A DNA stretch of 64,000 nt from Bog-1198 sp963727045 (GTDB lineage Bacteria > Pseudomonadota > Gammaproteobacteria > Steroidobacterales > Steroidobacteraceae): contig CAVSES010000001.1 in NCBI GenBank assembly GCA_963727045.1, positions 2,108,001-2,172,000 on the forward strand, given 5' to 3'. A program made the position numbers and the translations under genes. This document shows positions 53,101-61,306 of the stretch, piece by piece (position 1 is the first letter of the stretch; every line of letters starts with the position of its first letter). The notes below the pieces were generated by a model. The model did not search any database and was not told where the DNA came from. It worked only from the letters and a program-made list of their open reading frames with translations.

Positions 53101-54058
53101 GACGGAAGGCAGGCCCCCGGTCAAGGAACAGGTCATCCACTTCGTCAACAAGCGCATGCCGGGAGGATTGCCGAGGAAGACCGCGCGCGCGCTGCTCGAC
53201 ATCGAAGACCGCAATTACGTGCCCATCATCCGCGATCCGAAGAGGACGACCGGAGATTCCGAGGCGGTTTTCTACTTTCCAGGCTGCGGGTCCGAGCGCC
53301 TGTTCTCGCAGGTGGGCCTCGCAACCCAGGCCATGTTGTGGCACGTCGGTGTCCAGACGGTGCTGCCTCCGGGGTACCTCTGCTGCGGCTACCCGCAGCG
53401 CGGCGCCGGCGAATTCGACAAGGCGGAAAAGATCATCACCGACAATCGCGTTCTGTTCCACCGCGTCGCCAATACCTTGAACTACCTGGACATCAAGACG
53501 GTCGTGGTGAGCTGCGGCACCTGCTTCGATCAGCTGCAGGGATACGAGTTCGAGCAGATATTCCCAGGCTGCAGGATCATGGACATCCACGAGTTCCTCA
53601 TGGAAAAAGGCGTACGGCTCGAGAACGTCACGGGCGTGCGCTACATGTATCACGACCCGTGCCACTCCCCGATGAAGAAGCATGATCCGCTGACGGTGGT
53701 CAATGCGCTCATGAACAGCGAGCGCAACGGGCTCATCGGCACGAATGACCGCTGTTGCGGCGAGTCCGGAACGCTCGCGCTGAGCCGTCCCGACATATCG
53801 ACGCAGGTGAGGTTTCGCAAGGAGGAAGAATTGCGCGGCGGCGTGGATGAAATCCGCGCAAACGGTCATCAGGGCGAGATCAAGATTCTCACGTCATGCC
53901 CGTCCTGCCTGCAGGGCCTCAAGCGCTACAACGACGACACGGACACCGATGCCGACTACATCGTGGTCGAGATTGCCAGGAACCTGCTGGGAGCGGACTG
54001 GCTGCCGCAGTACGTGCGCCGCGCCAACACCGGAGGCATCGAGCGGGTGCTGGTGTGA
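50156..54058 (+). CDS. FAD/FMN-binding oxidoreductase with DUF3683, 4Fe-4S and CCG domains
   Basis: 1300 residues. The order is DUF3683-like N-domain (about 15-135); FAD-binding PCMH domain (about 185-330) with PRGGGTGYTGG; FAD-oxidase C-terminal half; two 4Fe-4S motifs near 831 and 893 (CLRCGKCKPVC and CTVCHKCESPCP); and a C-terminal cysteine-rich CCG module (CCGYPQRGAGE near 1075, CCGESG near 1200). It is a GlcD-GlcF-like fusion that should oxidise a 2-hydroxyacid such as D-lactate or D-2-hydroxyglutarate; the substrate is not identified. ATG at 50156. Confidence 0.88.
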   Translation: MSAVANLPESAASGEDRQPEPRLREIPYNYTSLADREIVIRLLGEAAWTVLDALRAERRTGRSARMLYEVLGDIWVVDRNPYLQDDLLDNPKRRRQLIEALHHRLHELEKRRDAGDEIRDAKVGQLLRAAGEAVLHFERRFGELERMRKRAKRLLLKHTRKDNIRFDAFSRVSHVTDATDWRVELPFLVLAPDTEAETAALVRACIELGLTVIPRGGGTGYTGGAVPLTPWSAVINTEKLDTLGPVETIAAAGVPPGKASILAGAGVVTKRVAESAERAGLVFAVDPTSADASCVGGNIAMNAGGKKAVLWGTAVDNLAWWRMVDTDGNWLEVTRIDHNLGKIHDVPVASFELTWKDGRAQPGQARILRTDRLDIPGSAFRKSGLGKDVTDKFLGGLPGVQKEGCDGLITAARWVLHRMPKHVRTVCLEFFGQARDAIPSIVEITKYLESTAKSQGAVLAGLEHLDERYLRAVGYSTKSKRGALPKMVLLGDIVGEDDALVAAASSHVVRLANARSGEGFIAANADARRKFWLDRARTAAIAKHTNAFKINEDVVIPLERLGEYTDAIERINIELSIRNKLDLLDALDEYFSGEIKPGKTADVDLSRRAEALGLLARVRARWRYLLGAMDKPLAAAHSELEAFEIAHPAVTSGSIFDRLQDRSIRVSWKSEVHLGLTRIFAGPGFRQVLAECEAVHKRVLQARVFVALHMHAGDGNVHTNIPVNSDNYAMLHTANMAVARIMRIARSLDGVISGEHGIGITKLEYLTDAELESFRAYKKRIDPDGRFNRHKLMPDSDLRRAYTPSFGLLGHESLIMQQSDISTISDAIKDCLRCGKCKPVCATHVPRANLLYSPRDKILATSLLIEAFLYEEQTRRGISLQHWDELSDVADHCTVCHKCESPCPVDIDFGNVSMAMRDLLRRMGKKRFNPGTAASMFFLNATHPETIKLTRKVMIEWGYKAQRLANRALNAFARAQTQRPPATEGRPPVKEQVIHFVNKRMPGGLPRKTARALLDIEDRNYVPIIRDPKRTTGDSEAVFYFPGCGSERLFSQVGLATQAMLWHVGVQTVLPPGYLCCGYPQRGAGEFDKAEKIITDNRVLFHRVANTLNYLDIKTVVVSCGTCFDQLQGYEFEQIFPGCRIMDIHEFLMEKGVRLENVTGVRYMYHDPCHSPMKKHDPLTVVNALMNSERNGLIGTNDRCCGESGTLALSRPDISTQVRFRKEEELRGGVDEIRANGHQGEIKILTSCPSCLQGLKRYNDDTDTDADYIVVEIARNLLGADWLPQYVRRANTGGIERVLV

Positions 54059-54080
54059 TGGGCGGCGCAAGCGCCGCCCA
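54059..54080. terminator. strong hairpin between convergent genes
   Basis: TGGGCGGCGC (54059-54068) pairs with GCGCCGCCCA (54071-54080) around two A residues, a near-perfect 10-bp stem (four-base loop if the innermost pair is open). It starts just after the oxidoreductase stop and sits before the convergent secreted-protein stop. No U run is present, so it may act bidirectionally as a Rho-dependent or RNA-stability barrier. Confidence 0.6.
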
Positions 54081-54088
54081 GCTCGCGC

Positions 54089-54568
54089 TCACTTCTTGTC
54101 GAAAACCATCACGTTGTCGAACGTCGCGCCCGTGGCGCCCTTGCCCTTTGACGCCAGCGTCATGATCTTGCCGTGTCCGGAGAGCGTGCGGATGGTCGTC
54201 CCCACCACCTTGCCGCCCTTCTTCAGATCGGACCTGACGGTGCCGTTGAGCCGCTTCAACGACAGCGTGTCATAGTCCGCCGATCCCGTGATCTTGTAGT
54301 CTTTGCCGTCGTATTTGAAGGTTGACTGTCCCGACGTGGGCGATCCGTCCGCCGCAACTCCTGTGAAGCTCATGGCGGTCCCCTGCGCGGTCTGCGCATA
54401 GGTTCGGGTCTGCGACTTGGGCCCCGGACCCGGCGTGAACTTGGACTTCGCGGAATTTAGGGTCCAGGTTCCAACGACATCATCGGGTGCGTCGGCCGCC
54501 AACGACTCGGAACACATCCCTCCTGCGATTGCCGCTCCGATCAAAAATGCCTTAATCGACTTGTTCAC
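54089..54568 (-). CDS. small secreted protein of unknown function
   Basis: 159 residues from GTG at 54568, chosen because GGGGAGG lies 5 bases upstream and a signal peptide begins there (KSIKAFLIGAAIAGGMCSESLAA). The mature part has a beta-rich lipocalin-like look (VVGTWTLNSAKSKF, ATFDNVMVFDKK) but no firm family match. It is a probable periplasmic protein. Convergent with the FAD oxidoreductase. Confidence 0.7.
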   Translation of the reverse strand: MNKSIKAFLIGAAIAGGMCSESLAADAPDDVVGTWTLNSAKSKFTPGPGPKSQTRTYAQTAQGTAMSFTGVAADGSPTSGQSTFKYDGKDYKITGSADYDTLSLKRLNGTVRSDLKKGGKVVGTTIRTLSGHGKIMTLASKGKGATGATFDNVMVFDKK

Positions 54569-54687
54569 GGCGTCCTCCCCTGCTGCAGTATTTTTTTTCG
54601 GCCGGCCACCCGGCCGCGAGCGGCCAAGTATGCTCCGGCGCCACGCTTGCTTCAAACCGTGGCGGCACCACTGTTCAGCAAAGGATC

Positions 54688-56374
54688 TCAGCGCCCCATG
54701 CTGCTCGTGCGGCGGATGAACTCGGCGACATTGTCGTGCAGCATCTTGAGCGAGGAGTCCTTGGCGTAGACCATGTGGCCCGAGTCGTAGAACTTGTACT
54801 CGATGTTCGCCTGCAGACTTGCCGGAATCGGCAGGTGATGCATTTCATACACGCCCTGGTAGAAGGGCGTGGCGAGATCGAAATACCCGGCGTGCATTTG
54901 AATCTTCAGATTTGGATTGATCTTCATCGCGTTCGCAAGATCCGGCATGACATTGGAGCCCTGCCGGGCCGTCGGCGGCTGCGGAGGTTGCCCCGGCATC
55001 GGGTGCTGAAAATTCCAGGTTCTGAAAATCGGGATGCTCGGCTTGAAAGTCTTGCCTTCCCCGTAGTGCAGATCCCGTCGCACGTACTCGTTGAACGCGG
55101 AGACGTAGGCAGAGCCGAGCGCCGACGCCTGCGGGTCGTAATCGGCGCGCTGGCTCAACGGGTCGATGTCGGGGCCGGAGAAGCGCGAATCGAGCCGCCC
55201 GGTGGTGATGCCGTCGTCCCCCCGCAGATTCTGGCGAAACTCCCCTCCGTCGATGCGAAGGTCGGCCTTGAGGATGTAATCGACGGGGAGGCCCGTGTAC
55301 TGGTGAAGCTTCTCCGCGATTGCGCCGCGCTCCGCAAGGCCAAGATCGGAACCCGCAGCGAGCGCACGTGCATAGTCTCCCATGGCGAACTGCTCGACTT
55401 CGGCGAGCAGCGCATCGAGATTCGGGTGCTCGCCCGGCAGCTTCTTGTGGTACCAGGCAGTCGCTGCATAGGTCGGCAGCACGGTCTGATAGGGCAGATC
55501 GACCCCCGGGTTGGCCGTCGGGCGGTCGGGACTCAGATCGAAATTCAATATCTGCGACAGCAGGATCACGCCGTTGAAATCGATCGACCTATCCGCTTCC
55601 AACTGGTTGATCAGGACCGCGGATCGCGGCGTGCCGTAGCTTTCGCCGAACAGAAACTTGGGTGAATTCCAGCGGCCGTATTTCGACATGAACTGCGAGA
55701 TGAACTCGGCGAATGCGTAGGCATCCTGATCGACGCCGAAGAACGCCTTCTCCTTGTCCTTGCCGGCGATGCGGCTGAATCCGGTGCCGGGTGCGTCGAT
55801 GAAGACAAGGTCGGTGGCATCGAGCAGGCTCGAGCTGTTGCCGACCAGGGAATACGGAGCCGCCGGCGTGTGCGCATCGGTCGCCGTGACGACGCGGCGG
55901 GGTCCGAAATGCGCCCATATGCAGCCACATCGTCGAGGAGCCGGGTCCGCCGTTGAAGAAGAACGTCACCGGTCGCGCGCTTCCGCCGCCGTTCTTGAAA
56001 TAGGCGACATAAAACATCGAGGCTTCGGCCGTCGGATTCCTTCCTTCGGCGCCCTCCTCCGCGGGCACGGCGCCCGGCTTCTCGCTCTTCGGGTCTCGCG
56101 GAACGTCGTCCCAATCCTTGGGATGCACGATGATGGTGCCCGCAATCGACTGATAGGCGACGGCCTGCCCGCCGATGGTGACCGTTCCGGTGCCGATATC
56201 CGTCTCCGGCTTGAACGGCTCGAATTTGCCGCCCTCCGGCTTTTCCGGATCGCCGTCCGTCTTCTTGTCGGGCGGGTTCGGCGTTGCGGTCGCTGCATGC
56301 GTCCCGGCCGCCGCCGCGCAGGCGGCGATGCAAAGGACCGCCGCCGTGGCGGCACGCAAATTGAATCGGATCAT
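54688..56374 (-). pseudogene. S10-family serine carboxypeptidase, interrupted by a frameshift
   Basis: The N-terminal part starts at ATG 56374 (GGGAGG upstream, signal peptide to THA) and includes FFFNGGPGSSTMW. The frame is lost at the AAA run 55907-55909 (one extra T on the coding strand). The rest continues in another frame with catalytic Ser in GESYG, Asp in GYFDLATP and His in SGHMVY. Removing one base rejoins the two halves. Either a sequencing error or a recently inactivated gene; the catalytic triad is intact otherwise. Confidence 0.85.
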
Positions 56375-56404
56375 GATCGTCCTCCCTTTAAGGATTGCTT
56401 GTGG

Positions 56405-57529
56405 CTATTGGTGCCGCCCGAACCATTTGCGCAGCGCCGCGAAGCCCGCCGGAACGTGCGAGCGGCCGAAGCCGACGCGCAGGCAGTTGTCCGGCACCGG
56501 GCCGAGCTCGGAGCGGTAGATGCTCGAGGGCAGGAACAGGACGCCCGACTCCTCAACGAGCCGGCGCGTGAATTCCTCCACCCCCTCCGCTCCCTTGTAG
56601 CGGATGAAGCCGACGCAACCGCCGTCCGGTTCGCGCCAATCGAACAAATGTTCGTAGTCTGCAAAAAAGGCGTTCACAACGTCGAGATTGTCGCGAACCA
56701 CCTTGCGGGTGCGCGCGAGAATCCGCTCGCGCGCCTTCAGAGCGATCCGGGCGAGCACCTCGGACGGCGCCGAGTTGCATATCGACAGGAAATGCTTGTA
56801 GCGCTCGAGGCGGACGAGCGTCGGCCGGTCCTTGCAAGCGAGCCATCCGATCCGAAGCCCGGGCAGCCCATAAGCCTTGGACATCACGTTGAGCGATATC
56901 GCACGCTCATAAACGTCGACCGCCTGCGGCAGGCGCAGGGCGGGATCGCGCTCGATCAGGCGGTACACTTCGTCGCTGAAGAGCCAGAGGCCCCGATGGC
57001 GGCAGATCTCAACGATTGCGTCGAATGCGGCGCGCGCGATGATCTTTCCGGTCGGATTGTTCGGGAAATTGATCGAAATCAGCTTGGTGTTGGGCCGCAG
57101 CGCGGCGCGCAGGACGTCCAAGTCGAGGTCCCAGTTGCGGTCGATGTCGAGCGGCACCCCCGTGACCTCGCAAATGCCGAGGGGAACGGTCTCCGCCGCC
57201 TGGTAGTTCGGTGTGACGACGATGGCATGGTCGCCGGGCTCCAGCAGCACCCTCATGGCAACGTAGATGCCTTCCTCGGCGCCGGCAAAGCAGAGCAGGT
57301 GCTCCGGTTTCACCGACTCGTAGGTCCGCGCGATCTCTGCGCGCAGCGCCGGCGCGCCGAAGGTTTCCGTGTAGCCGAGAGACATGCCGTCGAAAGCGGC
57401 CCGATCCTCGGGGCTCGCGAGCGCGAGCAGTTCGGCCAGCGTCATGTTCTCGCCGTCCGATCCGGCCAGGTTGTACTTGGCGGCGAATTCCCACCTGGAA
57501 AAATAAACCTCGAGCGCAAAGTCTCTCAC
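56405..57529 (-). CDS. fold-type I PLP aminotransferase, coupled to the polyamine block
   Basis: 374 residues from GTG at 57529, overlapping the mscS stop (GTGA). The PLP Lys is in SKAYGLPGLRIGW, and FPNNPTG and SDEVYRLIE are class I/II motifs. N-terminal MRDFALEVYFSRWEFAAKYN and SDGENMTLAEL segments resemble a branch that includes VioD/capreomycidine-synthase-like enzymes, but aspartate- or glutamate-type transamination is also possible. Context next to pot and puu genes suggests a polyamine or arginine-derived substrate; this is inference. Confidence 0.8.
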   Translation of the reverse strand: MRDFALEVYFSRWEFAAKYNLAGSDGENMTLAELLALASPEDRAAFDGMSLGYTETFGAPALRAEIARTYESVKPEHLLCFAGAEEGIYVAMRVLLEPGDHAIVVTPNYQAAETVPLGICEVTGVPLDIDRNWDLDLDVLRAALRPNTKLISINFPNNPTGKIIARAAFDAIVEICRHRGLWLFSDEVYRLIERDPALRLPQAVDVYERAISLNVMSKAYGLPGLRIGWLACKDRPTLVRLERYKHFLSICNSAPSEVLARIALKARERILARTRKVVRDNLDVVNAFFADYEHLFDWREPDGGCVGFIRYKGAEGVEEFTRRLVEESGVLFLPSSIYRSELGPVPDNCLRVGFGRSHVPAGFAALRKWFGRHQ

Positions 57530-58377
57530 CGCATCGTCTCCCCCGCCTCTCGGTCACTCCTGCCGATCAGCCGCACTTCCCGCTGCGGACAGGGAATGCC
57601 GATACCCTGGCGGCGCAACGCCTCGAGCAGCGACAAATTGATTTCGCCCGCCACGGTGTTGAAATCGCCCACTGCGACCCACGGCTTGATCGCGATCTGC
57701 ACCGCCGAATCCGCAAGAGCGACCACCTGGATCAGAGGCTTGGGTTCGGCGAGCACGCGGGGATTTGCCCCGACCAGATCACGGATCGTGCCGAGCGCGA
57801 GCGTGAGGTCCGACTCATAGGCGACCCCGACCTGAATCTCGGCCTGGCGGATTCGGCCGTAGTTGTGGAGGATTTCGCCGACCACTTTGCGGTTGGGGAC
57901 CACGACCCGGGAGCGGTCCGGATGCGTGAGCGCCGTATTGAACAGCGTGATGGCCTCCACCTGACCTTCGACGCCGACCAGGGCGACGTATTCGCCGACC
58001 CGGTACGGTTTCGTGAAGATGATGGTCAGTCCCGCGACCATGTTGCTCAATACACCCTGCGTCGCAAGGGCGATTCCGGCGCCGGCAACGCCCAATCCGG
58101 CGATCAGCGGCAGCAGCTCGATGCCGAGATTCTGCAGCGCCATGATGGCAAACAGGGCGACCACGAAAACGCGCGCCACCCGGGTCAGGAGCTGGCGCAC
58201 CGGCGGTTCGAGTTCGAACCGCTTGAGAGCGCGGGCGGTCGCCCGGGCAACCCAACCGGCCGCGAATGCGCCGACCGTCAGGATGAGAATCGCGGTGAGC
58301 ACCTTCGGCCCGAAGCGAATGGCAAGATCCACCAGCGTGTCTTTGGCGTGCGCCAGCGGATCGATCTCATTGGTCAT
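57526..58377 (-). CDS. MscS-family small-conductance mechanosensitive channel
   Basis: 283 residues. Three hydrophobic helices (LTAILILTVGAFAAGW; VFVVALFAIMALQNLGI; LPLIAGLGVAGAGIALATQGVLSNMVAG) end in the Gly/Ala-rich pore helix, followed by the cytoplasmic beta domain (PYRVGEYVALVGVEGQVEAITLFNT, PNRKVVGEILHNY). It opens under hypo-osmotic shock. It lies 40 bases after potI and its stop overlaps the aminotransferase start, so it is probably in the same operon. Confidence 0.9.
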   Translation of the reverse strand: MTNEIDPLAHAKDTLVDLAIRFGPKVLTAILILTVGAFAAGWVARATARALKRFELEPPVRQLLTRVARVFVVALFAIMALQNLGIELLPLIAGLGVAGAGIALATQGVLSNMVAGLTIIFTKPYRVGEYVALVGVEGQVEAITLFNTALTHPDRSRVVVPNRKVVGEILHNYGRIRQAEIQVGVAYESDLTLALGTIRDLVGANPRVLAEPKPLIQVVALADSAVQIAIKPWVAVGDFNTVAGEINLSLLEALRRQGIGIPCPQREVRLIGRSDREAGETMR

Positions 58378-58417
58378 GATTCCCCCTACGCCACGAAGCT
58401 TTCCGGTGCGATGAAAA

Positions 58418-59245
58418 TCAAGCCGCGGCCTTGTCCAGCTTGGCCACCCTCGCCATCCACAGGCTCACGCCGACGATCATGAGCGTCACGACGGTGATGG
58501 TGATGGTCGCGAGCACGTTGATTTCGGGACTGACGCCGAGACGCACTTTCGAGAACACCACCATGGGCAACGTGCTGCTTCCGGGTCCCGAGGTGAAGCT
58601 CGAGATCACGAGGTCGTCCCACGACAGGGTGAAGGCGAGCAGCCACCCCGACAAGATGGCGGGGAAGATGATCGGCAGCGTGATGACGAAGAACACCTTG
58701 AGCGGACGGGCTCCCAAATCCATGGCGGCTTCCTCGAGCGCCGTATCGAAGGTCGACAGCCGCGAATTCACGATGACGGTGACGTACGCCATCGAAAACG
58801 TCATGTGGCCGATGGTCATGGTGGTGATGCCGCGTCCCGCGGGCCAGCCGATCATCTGCTCCAGCGCGACGAACAGCAGCAGCAGCGACAGTCCGGTGAT
58901 CACCTCGGGCATGACCAGGGGTGCCGTGGTCATGGCATTGAGCGTGAAGCGGCCCCTGAATTGCTGGAACCGGGCCAGGCCGAAGCCCGCCAGCGTGCCG
59001 AGGATGACCGACCCCGAGGCGTTGATGACGGCCACCTTGAGGGAGATCCATGCGGCATCCAGGATTTCCTCGTTGTTGAGCAGGGCGTAATACCACTTCA
59101 AGGTGGGTGAATTGGCCGCATCCCACACCGTCACCAGCTTCGATGCATTGAATGAAAACACCACCATCGACAGGATCGGTATGTAGAGAAAGGCGAAGCC
59201 GAAGCCAAGGCAGGTCAGGATGAAGAAGGAGCTCTTGTAATTCAT
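58418..59245 (-). CDS. potI: polyamine ABC transporter permease PotI
   Basis: 275 residues from ATG at 59245, overlapping the potH stop. About six membrane helices are present with the inner-membrane EAA motif (EEAAMDLGARPLKVFFVITLPI). It pairs with PotH as the channel for putrescine import driven by PotG. Similarity to PotC-type permeases cannot fully separate the putrescine and spermidine systems. It is followed by mscS. Confidence 0.9.
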   Translation of the reverse strand: MNYKSSFFILTCLGFGFAFLYIPILSMVVFSFNASKLVTVWDAANSPTLKWYYALLNNEEILDAAWISLKVAVINASGSVILGTLAGFGLARFQQFRGRFTLNAMTTAPLVMPEVITGLSLLLLFVALEQMIGWPAGRGITTMTIGHMTFSMAYVTVIVNSRLSTFDTALEEAAMDLGARPLKVFFVITLPIIFPAILSGWLLAFTLSWDDLVISSFTSGPGSSTLPMVVFSKVRLGVSPEINVLATITITVVTLMIVGVSLWMARVAKLDKAAA

Positions 59246-60156
59246 CGCGCGCCCGCCGATTCGCGCGCCTGCACGCTCTGGTACCACATCATGAAGGGCA
59301 CCAGGAGAATGAGCAGCAGTATGGCCACCGCGCTCGCCACCGGCCACGCGCGATTGGAGAAAAATTCATCCCACAGCACGCGCCCGATCATCAGCGCATT
59401 GGGGCCGCCGAGCAGCGCGGGAATGACGAACTCGCCCACGGCCGGAATGAACACCAGCATGGAGCCTGCCAGGATGCCGTTGCGAGACAGGGGCAATGTG
59501 ATCTTGTAGAACGCCTGCCAGGGACGGCACCCCAGATCCTCCGCGGCCTCGAGCAGCTGCCAGTCCATTTTCTCGAGGTTCGCGTACAGCGGCAGAATGA
59601 AGAACGGCAGGTATGAATAAACGATGCCCACGTACATCGCGAACGGCGTGTAGAGCATCGTCAGGGGATCGTGGATGACCCCGAGCGACAACAGCACGTT
59701 GTTGATCACGCCGTTGGCCTTCAACAGGCCGATCCAGGCGTAGACCCGCAGCAGCAGCGACGTCCAGAACGGCAGAATGACCAGGAGCAGCAGCAGATTG
59801 CGGGTCGAGGGCTTCGCGCGGGCGATGCCGTAGGCCATCGGATATCCCACGAGAATGCACAGTACCGTCGAGATGAAGGCGACCTTGATCGAGTTCAAGA
59901 AGGCGTTGACATACAGCCGGTCGGTGAACAGAAAGGCGTAATTGTTGAAGTTGACCTTGATGGCCAGAGAGTTCTTGCCGACCCACTCCAGCAGTGGCTT
60001 GTACGGCGGTATCGCAAGGTCTATGTCGGAGAACGATATCTTGAGGACGATGACGAAAGGGACGACGAAGAACAACACGAGCCACAGATAGGGCAGCACC
60101 ACGACCAGGCCGCGGCCCGTCACGCCGAAGCGCCGCAGGTGGGCGGCGGTTGTCAT
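59242..60156 (-). CDS. potH: polyamine ABC transporter permease PotH
   Basis: 304 residues. About six membrane helices (VVLPYLWLVLFFVVPFVIVL near the N-terminus) and the EAA motif AAEDLGCRPWQAFYKITLPL. It is the second permease of the putrescine importer. The gene follows potG with a 7-base gap and overlaps potI by 4 bases (ATGA). Confidence 0.92.
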   Translation of the reverse strand: MTTAAHLRRFGVTGRGLVVVLPYLWLVLFFVVPFVIVLKISFSDIDLAIPPYKPLLEWVGKNSLAIKVNFNNYAFLFTDRLYVNAFLNSIKVAFISTVLCILVGYPMAYGIARAKPSTRNLLLLLVILPFWTSLLLRVYAWIGLLKANGVINNVLLSLGVIHDPLTMLYTPFAMYVGIVYSYLPFFILPLYANLEKMDWQLLEAAEDLGCRPWQAFYKITLPLSRNGILAGSMLVFIPAVGEFVIPALLGGPNALMIGRVLWDEFFSNRAWPVASAVAILLLILLVPFMMWYQSVQARESAGAR

Positions 60157-60163
60157 CGCGGAG

Positions 60164-61303
60164 CTAACGGGTCACCACCACCGGACTGGTCGCATCCCAG
60201 GACAGATACACCTGCTGATCCCAGGTGATCGCCTCGGCATGACGCGATGTATTGGGCTGGGTCACGCGCACGATCTTGCCCGTCGGCAGCTTCACCAGAT
60301 AGATCGACAAGTCCCCGAGATACGCAATGTCCTGGACCGCACCCCGCGCGACGTTGTCCGTTCCCGCCGGCGGCGCCGTGGACATGAATATTTTTTCCGG
60401 CCGCACCGCCGCCCATACGATCGCTTCCGGCGGCGCGCTGATTCCATGGCTCACGTATATCGTCCCACCGAGCTCCTCGGAGGCGATCCGCACGTGTTCC
60501 GGCTCATCCTCCGTCAGCTTGCCTTCGAACATGTTCACCGAACCGACGAAATCCGCCACGAATTTCGAACTGGGAAATTCGTAGATTTCCGAGGGCGTGC
60601 CGGCCTGAACGATCTCTCCGTGATTCATCACGCCGATCCGGCTCGCAAGGGTCATCGCCTCCTCCTGATCGTGGGTGACGACCACGAAAGTCACTCCGAG
60701 CTTGTCCTGCAGGCTGATCAGCTCGAACTGGGTATGTTCGCGCAATTTCTTGTCGAGCGCGCCCAGCGGCTCGTCGAGCAGCAGGAGCTTCGGGCGCTTC
60801 ACCAACGAGCGCGCCAGCGCGACGCGCTGGCGCTGCCCTCCCGACAATTGATGCGGCTTGCGCTTGGCGAACTCGCCCATTTTGACCAGCTCGAGCATGG
60901 TCGCCACGCGCTCCTGAATCTCGGACTTGGGTATGCGGTCCTGCTTGAGGCCAAATGCGACGTTCTGTTCGACGTTCATGTGCGGAAACAGTGCGTAGGA
61001 TTGGAACATCATGTTCACCGGCCTCTCGTACGGCGGCACGCCCGTCATGTCCTCGCCGTCGATGAATATCTTTCCCGAGGTCGGCGTCTCGAATCCGCCC
61101 AGCATGCGCAGCAGCGTGGTCTTGCCGCAGCCCGAGGCGCCCAGCAGGCAGAATATTTCGCCCTTGTAGATCTTCAGGCTGACGTCGTTGACCGCCTTGA
61201 AGTCGCCGAACGCCTTGGTGATGTGATCCACCTGCACGTAGGGGCGTGCGGCCGGGTCCTTCCAAGGCGCCGCTTTGACGGCCGCTCCCGCGGATGTCGT
61301 CAT
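60164..61303 (-). CDS. potG: polyamine ABC transporter ATP-binding protein PotG
   Basis: 379 residues. Walker A is GASGCGKTT, the signature LSGGQRQRVALARSL and Walker B LLLLDEPLGALD are intact, followed by a C-terminal TOBE-like domain that distinguishes polyamine from other importers. It powers PotH-PotI. It is 3 bases downstream of potF. Like many Pot systems it may be regulated by polyamine or nitrogen supply; no site was identified. Confidence 0.95.
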   Translation of the reverse strand: MTTSAGAAVKAAPWKDPAARPYVQVDHITKAFGDFKAVNDVSLKIYKGEIFCLLGASGCGKTTLLRMLGGFETPTSGKIFIDGEDMTGVPPYERPVNMMFQSYALFPHMNVEQNVAFGLKQDRIPKSEIQERVATMLELVKMGEFAKRKPHQLSGGQRQRVALARSLVKRPKLLLLDEPLGALDKKLREHTQFELISLQDKLGVTFVVVTHDQEEAMTLASRIGVMNHGEIVQAGTPSEIYEFPSSKFVADFVGSVNMFEGKLTEDEPEHVRIASEELGGTIYVSHGISAPPEAIVWAAVRPEKIFMSTAPPAGTDNVARGAVQDIAYLGDLSIYLVKLPTGKIVRVTQPNTSRHAEAITWDQQVYLSWDATSPVVVTR

Positions 61304-61306
61304 CGG

